From contig JACAVV010000037.1 of the NCBI GenBank assembly GCA_024648695.1, forward strand, positions 1 to 43,574: 43,574 nucleotides of DNA, given 5' to 3'. Made by a program: the position numbers and the translations under genes. Below are positions 1-8,453 of this stretch, piece after piece (the stretch's first letter is position 1; each line of letters starts with the position of its first letter). The DNA comes from Nitrospina sp. GTDB taxonomy: Bacteria > Nitrospinota > Nitrospinia > Nitrospinales > JACRGP01. The notes under the pieces were generated by a model that was given only the letters and a program-made list of their open reading frames with translations, was not told the origin of the DNA and did no database searches.

Positions 1-127
1 TCCAAATCCACTTTTTATTTGCATCTTAAAGAGTGTGAGTTTAGGTTTAATCATAGAGATCAAGATCTCTATAAATTGCTACTAAAAATCATCAAAAAAC
101 GACCTCTTAACTAGTCTTGTACCTAAT
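1..127. repeat. Left terminal inverted repeat
   Basis: Positions 2-127 are the exact reverse complement of 43449-43574. The repeat is AT-rich, shows no coding capacity and contains a near-perfect palindrome at 53-72 (arms ATAGAGATC and GATCTCTAT around AA). It could be one chromosomal repeat present in two inverted copies, or an assembly-graph overlap in which the contig starts and ends in the same repeat node; a length close to 127 is a common assembler k-mer size. Confidence 0.9.
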
Positions 128-395
128 ATATTTATTGTGGATCAATCAAGAGATTAATTTGATAGGTTTGCCCTCATTTAAATTAATATGACGCATTTCT
201 TGTTTCAGAACAGGTTCCTTTGGAAGAAACTACTCTATAGTATTATAAATCAATGTAATAACAAATAAAGTTCAGGTGGGTTTCAAAAAGGCAATCTGAA
301 ATTTGTTATAGTGTGGAATGCTTCCTTAAAATGGACTTCGCAAATATATAAAATTAATGTCATTAAATTATTACTCGATTCAGGTGGAATTAAAT
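128..395. other. AT-rich intergenic stretch
   Basis: No gene is recognisable between the terminal repeat and the first CDS. The stretch is AT-rich. A TATAGT-like -10 lies at about 309-314, but no convincing -35 precedes it, so I do not call a promoter. Confidence 0.5.
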
Positions 396-1154
396 ATGAA
401 AAAAACTGTTGTTGTTACCGGGGCAGGCAGTGGAATCGGAAGATCCATAGCTATGGAACTCGCAGAAAGAAATTATCGGCTGGTTTTATTGGGAAGGGAC
501 TCTGCCCGGCTTAAACAAACGCAATCGGCTTTGACCAATCCTGATGAGCACTGTTTTTTCGGGTGTGACATTCAGGATGCCAAAAGTATCCGAAAAGCTT
601 TGGAGTCCATGGGGGCCGATTCTCTTTACGGGCTAATTGCAAATGCGGGAATTGGAGGGGAAAACATATACGGTCCGGAGGATAGATGGGAACAGATTGT
701 CTCTACTAATCTTACTGGAAGTTATTACTCGGTGCATGAATGCTTGCCATATTTAAAAAATACCAACGAAGGTTATAAAAAAATTATTTTTATTTCGTCG
801 ATTTTAGCAAGGTTGGGGGTGCCGGGTTATTCTGCCTATTGCGCTTCCAAGGCAGGTTTATTGGGGTTGTGCCGTTCGCTCGCGCAAGAACTTAGCGGCG
901 ATAAAATACTGGTAAATGCTATTTGTCCGGGCTGGGTGAATACGCAAATGGCTCATGAAGGTATTCAAGGGTTTGCGGATGCATTATCGATCTCCAAAGA
1001 GGAAGCCTTTAATAAAGCGATGGAAGTGGTTCCTTTAGGCAAAATGTCTGAACCTGAAGAGGTTGCCAAACTTACAGGATTTTTAATGTCTGAGGATCAA
1101 TCTTCTTTTACCGGCCAAACCATTGATATCAATAATGGGGCGCTAATGGATTGA
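396..1154 (+). CDS. Short-chain dehydrogenase/reductase (FabG-like)
   Basis: A 252-residue classical SDR oxidoreductase, probably NAD(P)-dependent. The N-terminus carries the Rossmann motif TGAGSGIG (residues about 8-15), followed by the NAG motif (NAGIGG), a catalytic Ser in FISSI, and the YCASK active-site Tyr/Lys. The C-terminus GQTIDINNGALMD matches the end of FabG-type enzymes. The ATG at 396 is chosen because CAGGTGGA sits 7 nt upstream and the product then starts directly at the first beta strand; an in-frame ATG at 357 would add 13 residues with no family support. Substrate cannot be read from sequence: 3-oxoacyl-ACP, a sugar or another alcohol are possible. It stands alone, convergent with the next gene. 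Confidence 0.85.
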   Translation: MKKTVVVTGAGSGIGRSIAMELAERNYRLVLLGRDSARLKQTQSALTNPDEHCFFGCDIQDAKSIRKALESMGADSLYGLIANAGIGGENIYGPEDRWEQIVSTNLTGSYYSVHECLPYLKNTNEGYKKIIFISSILARLGVPGYSAYCASKAGLLGLCRSLAQELSGDKILVNAICPGWVNTQMAHEGIQGFADALSISKEEAFNKAMEVVPLGKMSEPEEVAKLTGFLMSEDQSSFTGQTIDINNGALMD

Positions 1155-1167
1155 AATAAAATTCTCA

Positions 1168-1938
1168 TTACGCCTCAACAGCTTTATCGGATGCCGATTG
1201 CTCAGGGTTGGCCTCAACATTTTGGTTGTCATTATTCTGGCCAAAAAGGTTGGCGGCGAATTCCCCCAGTTTGTCCTTCAAGGCGTTCAGTAAATCTTCC
1301 AGGCTTTGCGGAATACTGACATTTTCAGTGAAAGCGGAAGCTTGCTCGCGGAACACCGATTCCACAACCGAAGACACCAGGGATCGTATGTCCTGGATGG
1401 AAGGTTGAGGGTCCAATCCTCCGGTTTCCTGGTTTACAGTATCCGCTTCTGAACTCGGTACAGCGTTACCGGTTTGTTCGACCACAGCAAAACTTCGCGT
1501 GGCGAAGGTTTGTTCGACGCTTCGTTCGAGACGCAATTCCACTTCTTCAATCACTCCCAGGGAACCGGAAAGATCATCCACCGCAGATGCGAGGTCGATT
1601 TCTCCATCCTCAAAGAAGCTTTGGGCAATGGGAGCTACCCGTTCTGCCAGTTCATTAATAGCCGATAACTCCTCTTCATTCAGGTCCCCTTCAACGGAAA
1701 ACGAATATTGGGAAGCCGCACGCGCTGCGGAGGAAAACTCTTGAACCGTTGCGCCATCCTCAAACTGCGTTTCGCTGGCGGATTGCTGAATGCTTTCAGC
1801 GATATCCAGTGAAAAATTAACTACATCCCCTTCCTGGGTCCGGATCGATAAATCTGTAGAACCTTTACCCGATACTCCCACGGCCACTTGGTTTTGGCTG
1901 ACTACGGTGTTTTCCGCGGGTAAATTGTTTTCTATCAT
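1168..1938 (-). CDS. Conserved acidic protein of unknown function
   Basis: A 256-residue protein, Gln-, Ser- and Glu-rich, without signal peptide or membrane segment. A more ordered part around residues 75-115 (YSFSVEGDLNEEEL, then a helix ending near SFFEDGEIDLASA) resembles a region I associate with uncharacterised proteins of motile Gram-negative bacteria; this resemblance is from memory. The flanks look disordered. AAGGAG lies 8 nt before the ATG, so the start is secure. A weak sigma-28-like site (GCCGATTT -10 on the minus strand, 2000-2007) lies upstream, with a poor -35. A motility role is speculation. Confidence 0.75.
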   Translation of the reverse strand: MIENNLPAENTVVSQNQVAVGVSGKGSTDLSIRTQEGDVVNFSLDIAESIQQSASETQFEDGATVQEFSSAARAASQYSFSVEGDLNEEELSAINELAERVAPIAQSFFEDGEIDLASAVDDLSGSLGVIEEVELRLERSVEQTFATRSFAVVEQTGNAVPSSEADTVNQETGGLDPQPSIQDIRSLVSSVVESVFREQASAFTENVSIPQSLEDLLNALKDKLGEFAANLFGQNNDNQNVEANPEQSASDKAVEA

Positions 1939-2093
1939 GATTTAACTCCTTTTCGATTCAAAGCCCGGAAGATGGATTATTTTTCACCTGCTCTTTCTTA
2001 AATCGGCATCCTTAAAAAAAAACATAAGAAAAAAACACGTTTTTTTCAAAATTATTTTGTGGGGAAGTTGAGTGGTCTGGGTCCTTATGGAGT

Positions 2094-2120
2094 ATGATAA
2101 ACTTTGATTATTCTTATCAT
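2094..2120. promoter_or_regulatory. Inverted repeat upstream of paralogue pair
   Basis: ATGATAA (2094-2100) and TTATCAT (2114-2120) form a 7-bp dyad with a 13-nt centre, 33 nt before the start at 2153 and inside the gap between divergent genes. It could be an operator or a transcript hairpin. No regulator can be assigned. Confidence 0.35.
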
Positions 2121-2152
2121 CCCCCCGAGGGAATATTGTAAAGCATTTAATT

Positions 2153-2821
2153 ATGGACGATTACAAGCCATTATTCCAGGAAGAAGCGTTGCGAACGGAA
2201 ACGTATCGCAAGCTTATCATCAGGCAAGCAATCCAAACGATTCGCAAATTTCCCCATTTGAGTGAAGAGGAATTGGTCGAAAAGATCCACCGGTCAACCC
2301 TGAAAGCTTGCGATTTGTGTGTGGAATCGTCTCTGGATGAAAATGCCGGGGATTTGGCGGGTAAATTTTTTACCGGGAGCAAAGAGGATCCGCGCAAGGA
2401 CCATGTGGGCCGGTTTTTTATGCATTATTTGAAAAAACATTTGCGTAAGGAACATTTAAAGGACTACTTTATACCGGTGTTTGCTGAATCGGTTAAATTT
2501 TTGTTGAGTCAAAGTGAGTTTGAACAACTTTCTATTAAGACTTATGGTTTGGTTGATCAATTTTGTAAAAAGGGTTTAACGTATAAAGAAACTCTTGCCA
2601 GCACAGAAGGTATTTCGGTCAGCCAGGAAATTGTGGATGCTTATAAAAGGGAACTAAAACATTCTCCTTTATTTGTGAGGTCATTAAGAAATAAACTGGA
2701 TAACGAGTTGGTTGCCTGCATATCTGTATCCCGTTCCAGAGTGAATATTGAAGAAATCATCGGTCAGGCATTGGCGGAGTTTTTGTCCCTGTTGGAGTGC
2801 AATAAAAGTAACCTCGAATAA
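2153..2821 (+). CDS. Unknown protein, paralogue A of a tandem pair
   Basis: A 222-residue soluble, charged, apparently all-helical protein that I do not recognise. It is a clear paralogue of the next gene: both carry KDHVGRFF near residue 83, then a block ending in IPVFAxS, a central helical segment, and PxFxxxLxNKLDxxLV near residue 180. There is no signal peptide or membrane segment. Only a weak ribosome-binding site is visible before the ATG. The downstream paralogue begins 13 nt after the stop, so the two are surely co-transcribed. The conserved HVGRFF block suggests a binding or dimer surface, which is inference only. Confidence 0.75.
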   Translation: MDDYKPLFQEEALRTETYRKLIIRQAIQTIRKFPHLSEEELVEKIHRSTLKACDLCVESSLDENAGDLAGKFFTGSKEDPRKDHVGRFFMHYLKKHLRKEHLKDYFIPVFAESVKFLLSQSEFEQLSIKTYGLVDQFCKKGLTYKETLASTEGISVSQEIVDAYKRELKHSPLFVRSLRNKLDNELVACISVSRSRVNIEEIIGQALAEFLSLLECNKSNLE

Positions 2822-2834
2822 TATCCTATAAATT

Positions 2835-3506
2835 ATGGATCAAGATTCTAAATCGCCATCTCCCGAGTTGATTCGCATCAATCAACTTCGAAAAGCGATC
2901 CTTCATAAAACGGTTGAGATTTGCAAATCCAACCCTGGTTTGGATACAGCCAGTTTGACGGTTCGATTGGAAAGTGAAACCAGGGAACTCTTTGATCAGT
3001 TTCATTCCCAGGCTATTGCTTTAAAATCTATTCCGCTTAAACCCAAAAGCCGCCGTACCGGTATTAAGGAAAGAAAGGATCATGTCGGACGTTTTTTCCT
3101 GTTTTTGCTGGAGACAGAACTGCGCCGGGAAGGAATTCAGGAATGTTTGATCCCCGTTTTCGCCAAATCGATTCAGTCTCTGATTGGTAATGAGGCCTAT
3201 GATGCCTTTGCCATGAAAATTAGCCATTTGATGGAGTACGGAGAAAATAACGGATTTTCTTATGATCAGGTTTTGAGGAGCAAATCCGGCAAAGAGATCA
3301 TGCAACATATAATCGCGCTTTACAGGAGTGAAATGAGTAAAAATCCCCCCTTTGCAGAACGTTTAAAAAACAAGCTTGACGAAGCGCTGGTTTTAAAGTT
3401 TAAGGAGGGGGAAAGCGAGTCCCTGGACATCGATGCGGCCATCAAAAAAGCTTACCATTTGTTTGTTCACCTGATCGCCTCCGCCCGACTAGAATCTCCT
3501 AAATAG
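2835..3506 (+). CDS. Unknown protein, paralogue B of a tandem pair
   Basis: A 223-residue helical protein, the tandem copy of the preceding gene. Shared features are an N-terminal helix ending in LRKAI/YRKLI, the KDHVGRFF motif (near residue 80), RxExxxxxLIPVFAKS, and the C-terminal NPPFAERLKNKLDEALV. Between these anchors the two copies have diverged strongly, so the duplication is old or the copies have specialised. No family assignment is possible from inspection. It converges with rfbC, whose stop lies 13 nt away, and no terminator is visible in that gap. Confidence 0.75.
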   Translation: MDQDSKSPSPELIRINQLRKAILHKTVEICKSNPGLDTASLTVRLESETRELFDQFHSQAIALKSIPLKPKSRRTGIKERKDHVGRFFLFLLETELRREGIQECLIPVFAKSIQSLIGNEAYDAFAMKISHLMEYGENNGFSYDQVLRSKSGKEIMQHIIALYRSEMSKNPPFAERLKNKLDEALVLKFKEGESESLDIDAAIKKAYHLFVHLIASARLESPK

Positions 3507-3519
3507 TAATTTTTTGATA

Positions 3520-4065
3520 TCAACCCATTTCTTCCAGATTCAATCCGCTGAGTTGAGGGTATTTGGTGTCTTTTTCTGATAACAGGGGTTCTTTAACAGG
3601 CCAATCAATGCCTACCTCCGAGTCGTTCCAGATAAGGCCGCGTTCATCGGGAGGAGAATAGTAATCGGAACATTTATATAAAACGGTGACGGTTTTGCTG
3701 GTCACACAGAATCCGTGGGCGAATCCTGCCGGTACAAATAATTGATGCTTGTTTTCGCTGGAAAGATAGTGGCCCGTCCACTTTCCAAAGGTTGGCGATC
3801 CGGGCCGGATGTCTACCGCGACATCAAAGATTTCGCCCTCGACCACACGTACCAGTTTCGCCTGGGGCTGGTTTACCTGAAAGTGCAAACCCCTTAACAC
3901 GCCGTAGGAGGAATAAGAATGATTGTCTTGGACCAGTTCCGGCTCAATCCCGTTTTCCTGAAACACTTTTTTGGAATAAGTTTCCATAAAGAATCCCCGG
4001 GGATCATTAAACACTCTGGGTTCTACTAATAAAACCCCATCCAGATTTGTTTTGGTAACTTTCAT
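3520..4065 (-). CDS. rfbC: dTDP-4-dehydrorhamnose 3,5-epimerase
   Basis: A 181-residue RmlC/RfbC cupin enzyme, the normal length for the family. It epimerises dTDP-4-keto-6-deoxyglucose at C3 and C5 in dTDP-L-rhamnose synthesis. Visible hallmarks are PRVFNDPRGFFMETY near the N-terminus, the catalytic His in VLRGLHFQ, the FVPAGFAHGF strand, and the active-site Tyr region LYKCSDYYSP followed by ERGLIWND. AGGAAG lies about 6 nt before the ATG. The other rhamnose genes (rfbA, rfbB, rfbD) are not in the window; the neighbour on the same strand is a polysaccharide polymerase/ligase, consistent with surface glycan synthesis. Confidence 0.95.
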   Translation of the reverse strand: MKVTKTNLDGVLLVEPRVFNDPRGFFMETYSKKVFQENGIEPELVQDNHSYSSYGVLRGLHFQVNQPQAKLVRVVEGEIFDVAVDIRPGSPTFGKWTGHYLSSENKHQLFVPAGFAHGFCVTSKTVTVLYKCSDYYSPPDERGLIWNDSEVGIDWPVKEPLLSEKDTKYPQLSGLNLEEMG

Positions 4066-4196
4066 AGCGCTTCCTGATGAATCTCCAGTTTGTGGGCGGC
4101 TTTCCAGGTCCTTGCCTGAATTGTAATTTCGGGAATGATATTCGCTTTTGAGAATTAATTCAATGAATACCCGTGAAATTCCAAAAAGGCCCCTAT

Positions 4197-5477
4197 TTAA
4201 AGAGCAATATAATCATTCTGTTTCTTCCATTCGGGATCAATGGCCAAAGATACCCCCATTAAAAAATAAACCAGCATGATAACCTCAGAATCATAAAAAT
4301 TTACTTCAAACAGGCCTCCGGCCAGAAAGGCCAGGACCGCAGAGCAACAACCCAGGTCGACCCACCGGTCGTAGGGGGTCCCCCGCTTTTGACGTTCCAG
4401 GCGAAACACATTGAAGAAATACAATCCCCAAATGGAAACGAATGCGGCCAAACCAAGGATGCCTGTGTCCACCGCAATCTGAACAAAATTGTTGTGCATT
4501 CCCAGATAACGTTTCAATATTTTTGCGTGCTCCGGGTATTGGGCATACACCGTGTCGACGCATTTAAATCCACAGCCGGTGATGGGGTGGTCTTTGAATA
4601 CCGCGAGTCCCCCTTTCCAGAGGTCCAGGCGAATCACGAAAGTGACGTCTTTCAAATTTACAAAACTGTTCATGCGTTCTTTGACGGCTGGAGGCGATAC
4701 GGTGTAAGCGAAAAAAAAGACCACCGGTAGCAACCATAATAAAACCGGCTTTCGAACAGCTATCAAAAACACAGCTCCGACAAACAGTCCCAGCCAGGCT
4801 TGGCGAGTCAGGGTTAGCAACAGGCAAAAAACCAAAACTCCTAAAATGAGAGTCACAGAAACTTTTCCCTTTTCCTTGAAAAGGAGGCGACTGAAGGCCA
4901 GCAAACCGGCCAGCATCAGGAGGCCCGCATAGGTCATGTACACACTGAAAGTTCCTTCCACTCGAGTTTCGGTGGAAACTCCAAATGCCAGAGCCTGAAA
5001 AAAACCATAAAAAGTCGACAGACAAGCGGTAATCAGTAACAGGCCAATAAAAAACTCCCGCGTCCGGACTCCTTCCAGAATATTTGTCAGCTTGTGAGCC
5101 AATCTTTGGAGCCAGGAAAACTTAAGCCCAGCGGCAGTTTGTTTGAGAAAATCTTGAGGCTTAAAATCCCAAAGTGTATTGGCGACCCAGAACACGATCA
5201 AAATCTCCAAAAACTTTTTCAATGAAGAAAAGCTGTTGGCAGGGTCCACAGCGGTGATCACAGCTAAAATTGCTGAAAGTGAAAACAAGGCAAACGGTAT
5301 ACCCAAAGGCCAATACACTGATTTCCATCCGCGCTGAATTTGGACCCGGCACAACCATAAAATCCCTCCAAGCCCTCCGAACAATTGTGTGAGGCTGATA
5401 GAAAACAGAGAAAAACAGGTAAAGCCGATCAGGCAAAAATAATTTAATCGTTTTAAAGTTTCCGGGGTTTTGTTCAT
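4197..5477 (-). CDS. O-antigen ligase / polymerase family membrane protein
   Basis: A polytopic inner-membrane protein of about 426 residues with some ten to twelve hydrophobic segments. The large periplasmic loop and following helix contain KRYLGMHNNFVQIAVDTGILGL, the pattern typical of the Wzy_C/WaaL superfamily, and HPITGCGFKCVD precedes it as in that family. It probably polymerises or ligates lipid-linked glycans. WaaL and Wzy cannot be told apart by eye. I start at the ATG at 5477; an in-frame TTG at 5510 would add 11 residues, and neither start has a strong ribosome-binding site. It lies 131 nt upstream (on its strand) of rfbC. Confidence 0.8.
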   Translation of the reverse strand: MNKTPETLKRLNYFCLIGFTCFSLFSISLTQLFGGLGGILWLCRVQIQRGWKSVYWPLGIPFALFSLSAILAVITAVDPANSFSSLKKFLEILIVFWVANTLWDFKPQDFLKQTAAGLKFSWLQRLAHKLTNILEGVRTREFFIGLLLITACLSTFYGFFQALAFGVSTETRVEGTFSVYMTYAGLLMLAGLLAFSRLLFKEKGKVSVTLILGVLVFCLLLTLTRQAWLGLFVGAVFLIAVRKPVLLWLLPVVFFFAYTVSPPAVKERMNSFVNLKDVTFVIRLDLWKGGLAVFKDHPITGCGFKCVDTVYAQYPEHAKILKRYLGMHNNFVQIAVDTGILGLAAFVSIWGLYFFNVFRLERQKRGTPYDRWVDLGCCSAVLAFLAGGLFEVNFYDSEVIMLVYFLMGVSLAIDPEWKKQNDYIAL

Positions 5478-5624
5478 GGAAAGGAATCTAATTCTTGAGG
5501 AAATGGTCAATTGAATCCGGTTTGTTGGATCGGATCGATTATAGGAGGAAGCGTAAAGGGAGTAAACGTCTAACTTGATAATTGTTTGACCCTCATTTTA
5601 GGAAGGACTCATTGGTACCCTGGA

Positions 5625-5653
5625 TTGACTCCTTTCGCCGTGAACCTTATAAT
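5625..5653 (+). promoter_or_regulatory. Sigma-70 promoter for hisA-hisF
   Basis: TTGACT (5625-5630), a 17-nt spacer and a perfect TATAAT (5648-5653). Transcription should start near 5660, about 40 nt before hisA. Confidence 0.75.
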
Positions 5654-5700
5654 CCCACGGATACTTTTTATAGCAAACCTTTACAATGAGTGCGTAATCA

Positions 5701-6435
5701 ATGAAAATCATTCCCGCTGTTGATATCAAGGGAGGTAAATGCGTTCGCCTGGTTCAGGGCAAAGCCGATCAGGAAACCGTGTATTCCGATGACCCCGTAG
5801 CCATGGCCTGCCACTGGGACGAGCAAAATGCCCGTTTGATCCATGTCGTGGACCTGGATGGGGCTTTTGACGGTGTTCCGGTAAACGCCGATTTGATTCG
5901 GGATATCATCTATAATAGCTCCGTTGATATTCAGGTTGGAGGCGGTATTCGTAACCTGAAAACAATAGAAACCTATGTTCATGCCGGGGCCTATCGTGTG
6001 ATTCTCGGAACCATTGCTCAAAAAGACCCCGAATTTGTCCGCGAAGCATGTAAAGAGTTTCCAGAAAAGATCATGGTCGGAATTGATGCGAGAGATGGAA
6101 AGGTCGCCATTCAGGGTTGGGTGGAGGTTTCCGATCAAAAAGCGGAAACCCTGGCAAAGTTGCTGGAACCTATGGGGGTTGCAGGCTTTATTTTCACCGA
6201 TATCTCACGCGACGGTATGATGCAGGGACCAAATATTGATAGCATCAGAAATTTTGCTTCGTCTGTGAACACCCCGGTAATCGCCTCTGGTGGCGTGAGC
6301 CAACTGGAAGATCTGTCTAATTTGTTAACACTTAAAGGTGAAGGTGTGGAAGGTGTGATTGTCGGCAAAGCGCTTTACGATAAAAGCATCGATTTTAAAT
6401 CCGCTCAAAAACTGGTGGACGATAATGCTGGCTAA
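5701..6435 (+). CDS. hisA: ProFAR isomerase HisA
   Basis: A 244-residue TIM-barrel enzyme (1-(5-phosphoribosyl)-5-[(5-phosphoribosylamino)methylideneamino]imidazole-4-carboxamide isomerase) of histidine synthesis. The sequence opens with [20 protein letters not shown]; Asp8 is the catalytic base and the second catalytic Asp lies in [14 protein letters not shown]. Phosphate-binding loops VGGGIR and ASGGVS are intact. Length is normal. A near-consensus promoter lies upstream and hisF overlaps its 3' end. HisH and other his genes are not adjacent, so the his genes appear dispersed in this genome. Confidence 0.95.
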   Translation: MKIIPAVDIKGGKCVRLVQGKADQETVYSDDPVAMACHWDEQNARLIHVVDLDGAFDGVPVNADLIRDIIYNSSVDIQVGGGIRNLKTIETYVHAGAYRVILGTIAQKDPEFVREACKEFPEKIMVGIDARDGKVAIQGWVEVSDQKAETLAKLLEPMGVAGFIFTDISRDGMMQGPNIDSIRNFASSVNTPVIASGGVSQLEDLSNLLTLKGEGVEGVIVGKALYDKSIDFKSAQKLVDDNAG

Positions 6436-7261
6436 ACGAATCATCCCGTGTCTGGATGTTAAAGGTGGTCGAGTGGTCAAAGGAGTGAATTTCGTTAATT
6501 TGCGCGACGCAGGTGACCCGGTCGAAATCGCCGCCGCCTATGAACAGGAGGGGGCAGACGAATTGACGTTTCTGGATATCACCGCTTCCCATGAGAAAAG
6601 AGACATCATAATCGATGTGGTTGCCCGAACCGCTGAAACGGTGTTTATGCCGCTTACAGTTGGAGGAGGGATTCGTACTTTGGATGATATTCGCAATCTT
6701 CTGAAAGCGGGAGCTGACAAGGTAGCGATCAATACTGCCGCTGTGCATGATCCCGAGTTCGTCGAAAAAGCCGCAAGGCGTTTTGGCAGTCAATGCATTG
6801 TAGTTGCTATTGATGCCAAACAGGTCAGTACCATCGATCCCGATTTTACACCAACCGTTTCCTGGAAGGACGAAAAACCGGAACTGTTTTTGAAGTCAGA
6901 TGATGCGTTTCCCTGCTGGGAGGTATTCACTCACGGAGGTCGAAAGCCCACAGGCATCAATGCGGTGTCCTGGGCGCAACGCATGGAACGGTACGGGGCA
7001 GGGGAGATCCTGTTAACGAGTATGGACAGGGATGGAACCAAACAAGGATATGATTTGCCCCTGAACCGTACGATTTCCGAATCCACCACAATTCCATTGA
7101 TCGCATCTGGCGGAGCTGGCAACCTGGAGCACCTTTATCATGGAATTGAAGAAGGAAAAGCTGATGCAGTTCTCGCCGCTTCCATTTTTCATTTCAAGGA
7201 ATTCACCATCGGCGAAACCAAAGAGTACCTCAAGTCCAAAGGCGTCATAGTCCGAATTTGA
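6425..7261 (+). CDS. hisF: Imidazole glycerol phosphate synthase cyclase subunit HisF
   Basis: A 278-residue HisF that, with HisH, converts PRFAR to imidazole glycerol phosphate and AICAR. The ATG at 6425 overlaps the hisA stop by 11 nt, a normal translational coupling, and gives the canonical [20 protein letters not shown] with catalytic Asp11. The second catalytic Asp is at 130 (VVAIDAK). VGGGIR and ASGGAG phosphate loops are present. The usual length is about 252-258: the excess is an insertion of some 20-27 residues just after Asp130, at about residues 137-162, before the conserved [13 protein letters not shown]. Confidence 0.95.
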   Translation: MLAKRIIPCLDVKGGRVVKGVNFVNLRDAGDPVEIAAAYEQEGADELTFLDITASHEKRDIIIDVVARTAETVFMPLTVGGGIRTLDDIRNLLKAGADKVAINTAAVHDPEFVEKAARRFGSQCIVVAIDAKQVSTIDPDFTPTVSWKDEKPELFLKSDDAFPCWEVFTHGGRKPTGINAVSWAQRMERYGAGEILLTSMDRDGTKQGYDLPLNRTISESTTIPLIASGGAGNLEHLYHGIEEGKADAVLAASIFHFKEFTIGETKEYLKSKGVIVRI

Positions 7262-7326
7262 TAATTCAACTCAAGCGATGGATCATAAAATTAAGGAAAT
7301 TAATAATCTTCCAATGATTAAACATT

Positions 7327-7383
7327 CACCCTCTCCCTTGGAGAGAGAGGATTAAGGTTAGGGGGGATGAGGCCGAAGGCCTA
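7327..7383. repeat. Dispersed palindromic repeat, copy A
   Basis: Two short hairpins (CTCTCC/GGAGAG and AGGCC/GGCCT) flank GAGGATTAAGG. A related copy lies at 39486-39540 with the same order of parts. It sits between hisF and the convergent LD-carboxypeptidase. It resembles widespread intergenic REP-like repeats. Confidence 0.6.
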
Positions 7384-7462
7384 CTTTCTAGATTTTTTGT
7401 TTAGCCTATTTGGCAGTAAAAAGGATTTCCTGGGTAAAACTCTTATCTGTAAGCCGGGTTTT

Positions 7463-8398
7463 TTAAAGCACACCGCAATGCTCAAACTCAAGCGATTTAG
7501 GATTGGTACTCAAGGTTCCGCTCACCCCCACAGGAATTGTCCACATTTCCTTGCCATGCCCAATCGGGCAATTGATCAGGATGGGGAAAGTGTCGTCTCT
7601 GAAAAAATCTCCAATCGCATCGTCCAGGGTCCAGTTTTGTCTGGGACCTGGATGGCAATTGATCATCTCCCCGAATACGATACCTTTTACGTGCCGAAAT
7701 TTTCCTGCCTGCTGAAGTTGGCACAGCATACCGTCAATCCGGTAAGGCGCCTCATTGACATCTTCGATCAATACAATCCTGTCACGCGTGTCAATTTCCC
7801 AGGGAGTTCCCAGTGACCGGCACAGAAGGGTCAAACATCCTCCTACGATGGTTCCTTTCGCAGTTCCTTCCTTTAAAACCCGGGATCCGGAAAATTTAAA
7901 ATGTCGTCCCGCTTCGTTGCCTGACAAGAGTTGGATGCACTGTGATTTGGTTCGCGTCATTTGGTGCCGACCAAAGTTGCCCGCCACCATTGGGCCGTGG
8001 AACGAAACCAGGCCACAATTTTGATGCAGGAAGTTTAACATGATGGTGATATCACTGGCACCAATGAAAATCTTCGGATTGGCCCGAATGACTTTTTTTG
8101 AAAGCATGGGAAGGATTCGCCCGATTCCATAACCACCGCGTGCGCAAAAGATGGCTTTGATATCCTTATTGGAAAACATCTCCATTATTTCCTCTGCGCG
8201 GGTTTCATCAGGACTGGACAGGTAGCGATATTTGCTTCCGAGTGTTCTCCCAGGGACCGTTTGAAATCCCATTCGTTTTAAAAAGCGCAATCCTTTTTCC
8301 AAAGGTTCCTGTTGAACAGGGCCGGCGGGAGCGATCACGCCAATGCGGTCACCGGGAAACAATCGTTGGGGACGCAATAACTTCAGTTTTTTTCCCAT
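7463..8398 (-). CDS. LD-carboxypeptidase (peptidase family S66)
   Basis: A 311-residue cytoplasmic serine peptidase of the LdcA type, which cleaves the terminal D-Ala from murein tetrapeptides during cell-wall recycling. The N-terminal part has GDRIGVIAPAGP and the ARGGYG motif. The nucleophilic Ser is in IGASDIT; the Glu of the triad is likely in VLIEDVNEAPYRIDGML and the His in CPIGHGKEMWTIP. Length fits the family. The ribosome-binding site before the ATG is weak. It is divergent from the cytidylyltransferase gene. Related S66 members cleave microcin C7, so a role in resistance cannot be excluded. Confidence 0.9.
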   Translation of the reverse strand: MGKKLKLLRPQRLFPGDRIGVIAPAGPVQQEPLEKGLRFLKRMGFQTVPGRTLGSKYRYLSSPDETRAEEIMEMFSNKDIKAIFCARGGYGIGRILPMLSKKVIRANPKIFIGASDITIMLNFLHQNCGLVSFHGPMVAGNFGRHQMTRTKSQCIQLLSGNEAGRHFKFSGSRVLKEGTAKGTIVGGCLTLLCRSLGTPWEIDTRDRIVLIEDVNEAPYRIDGMLCQLQQAGKFRHVKGIVFGEMINCHPGPRQNWTLDDAIGDFFRDDTFPILINCPIGHGKEMWTIPVGVSGTLSTNPKSLEFEHCGVL

Positions 8399-8453
8399 AC
8401 GCGTTCACTCAAATTTGGTTACAATGATTTCAAAAAGGAATCTGCCTGAAAAT

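Noticed and set aside
2000-2026. Sigma-28 promoter for the minus-strand unknown gene at 1168-1938
   Set aside because: The -10 GCCGATTT and -35 TATGTTTT each deviate at several positions, so it is too weak to call.
3507-3519. Terminator between paralogue B and rfbC
   Set aside because: Only 13 nt lie between the stops and there is no stem, although a T-run is present nearby.
7367-7816. Plus-strand frame opposite the LD-carboxypeptidase
   Set aside because: It overlaps a well-supported S66 peptidase on the other strand and has no family signature.
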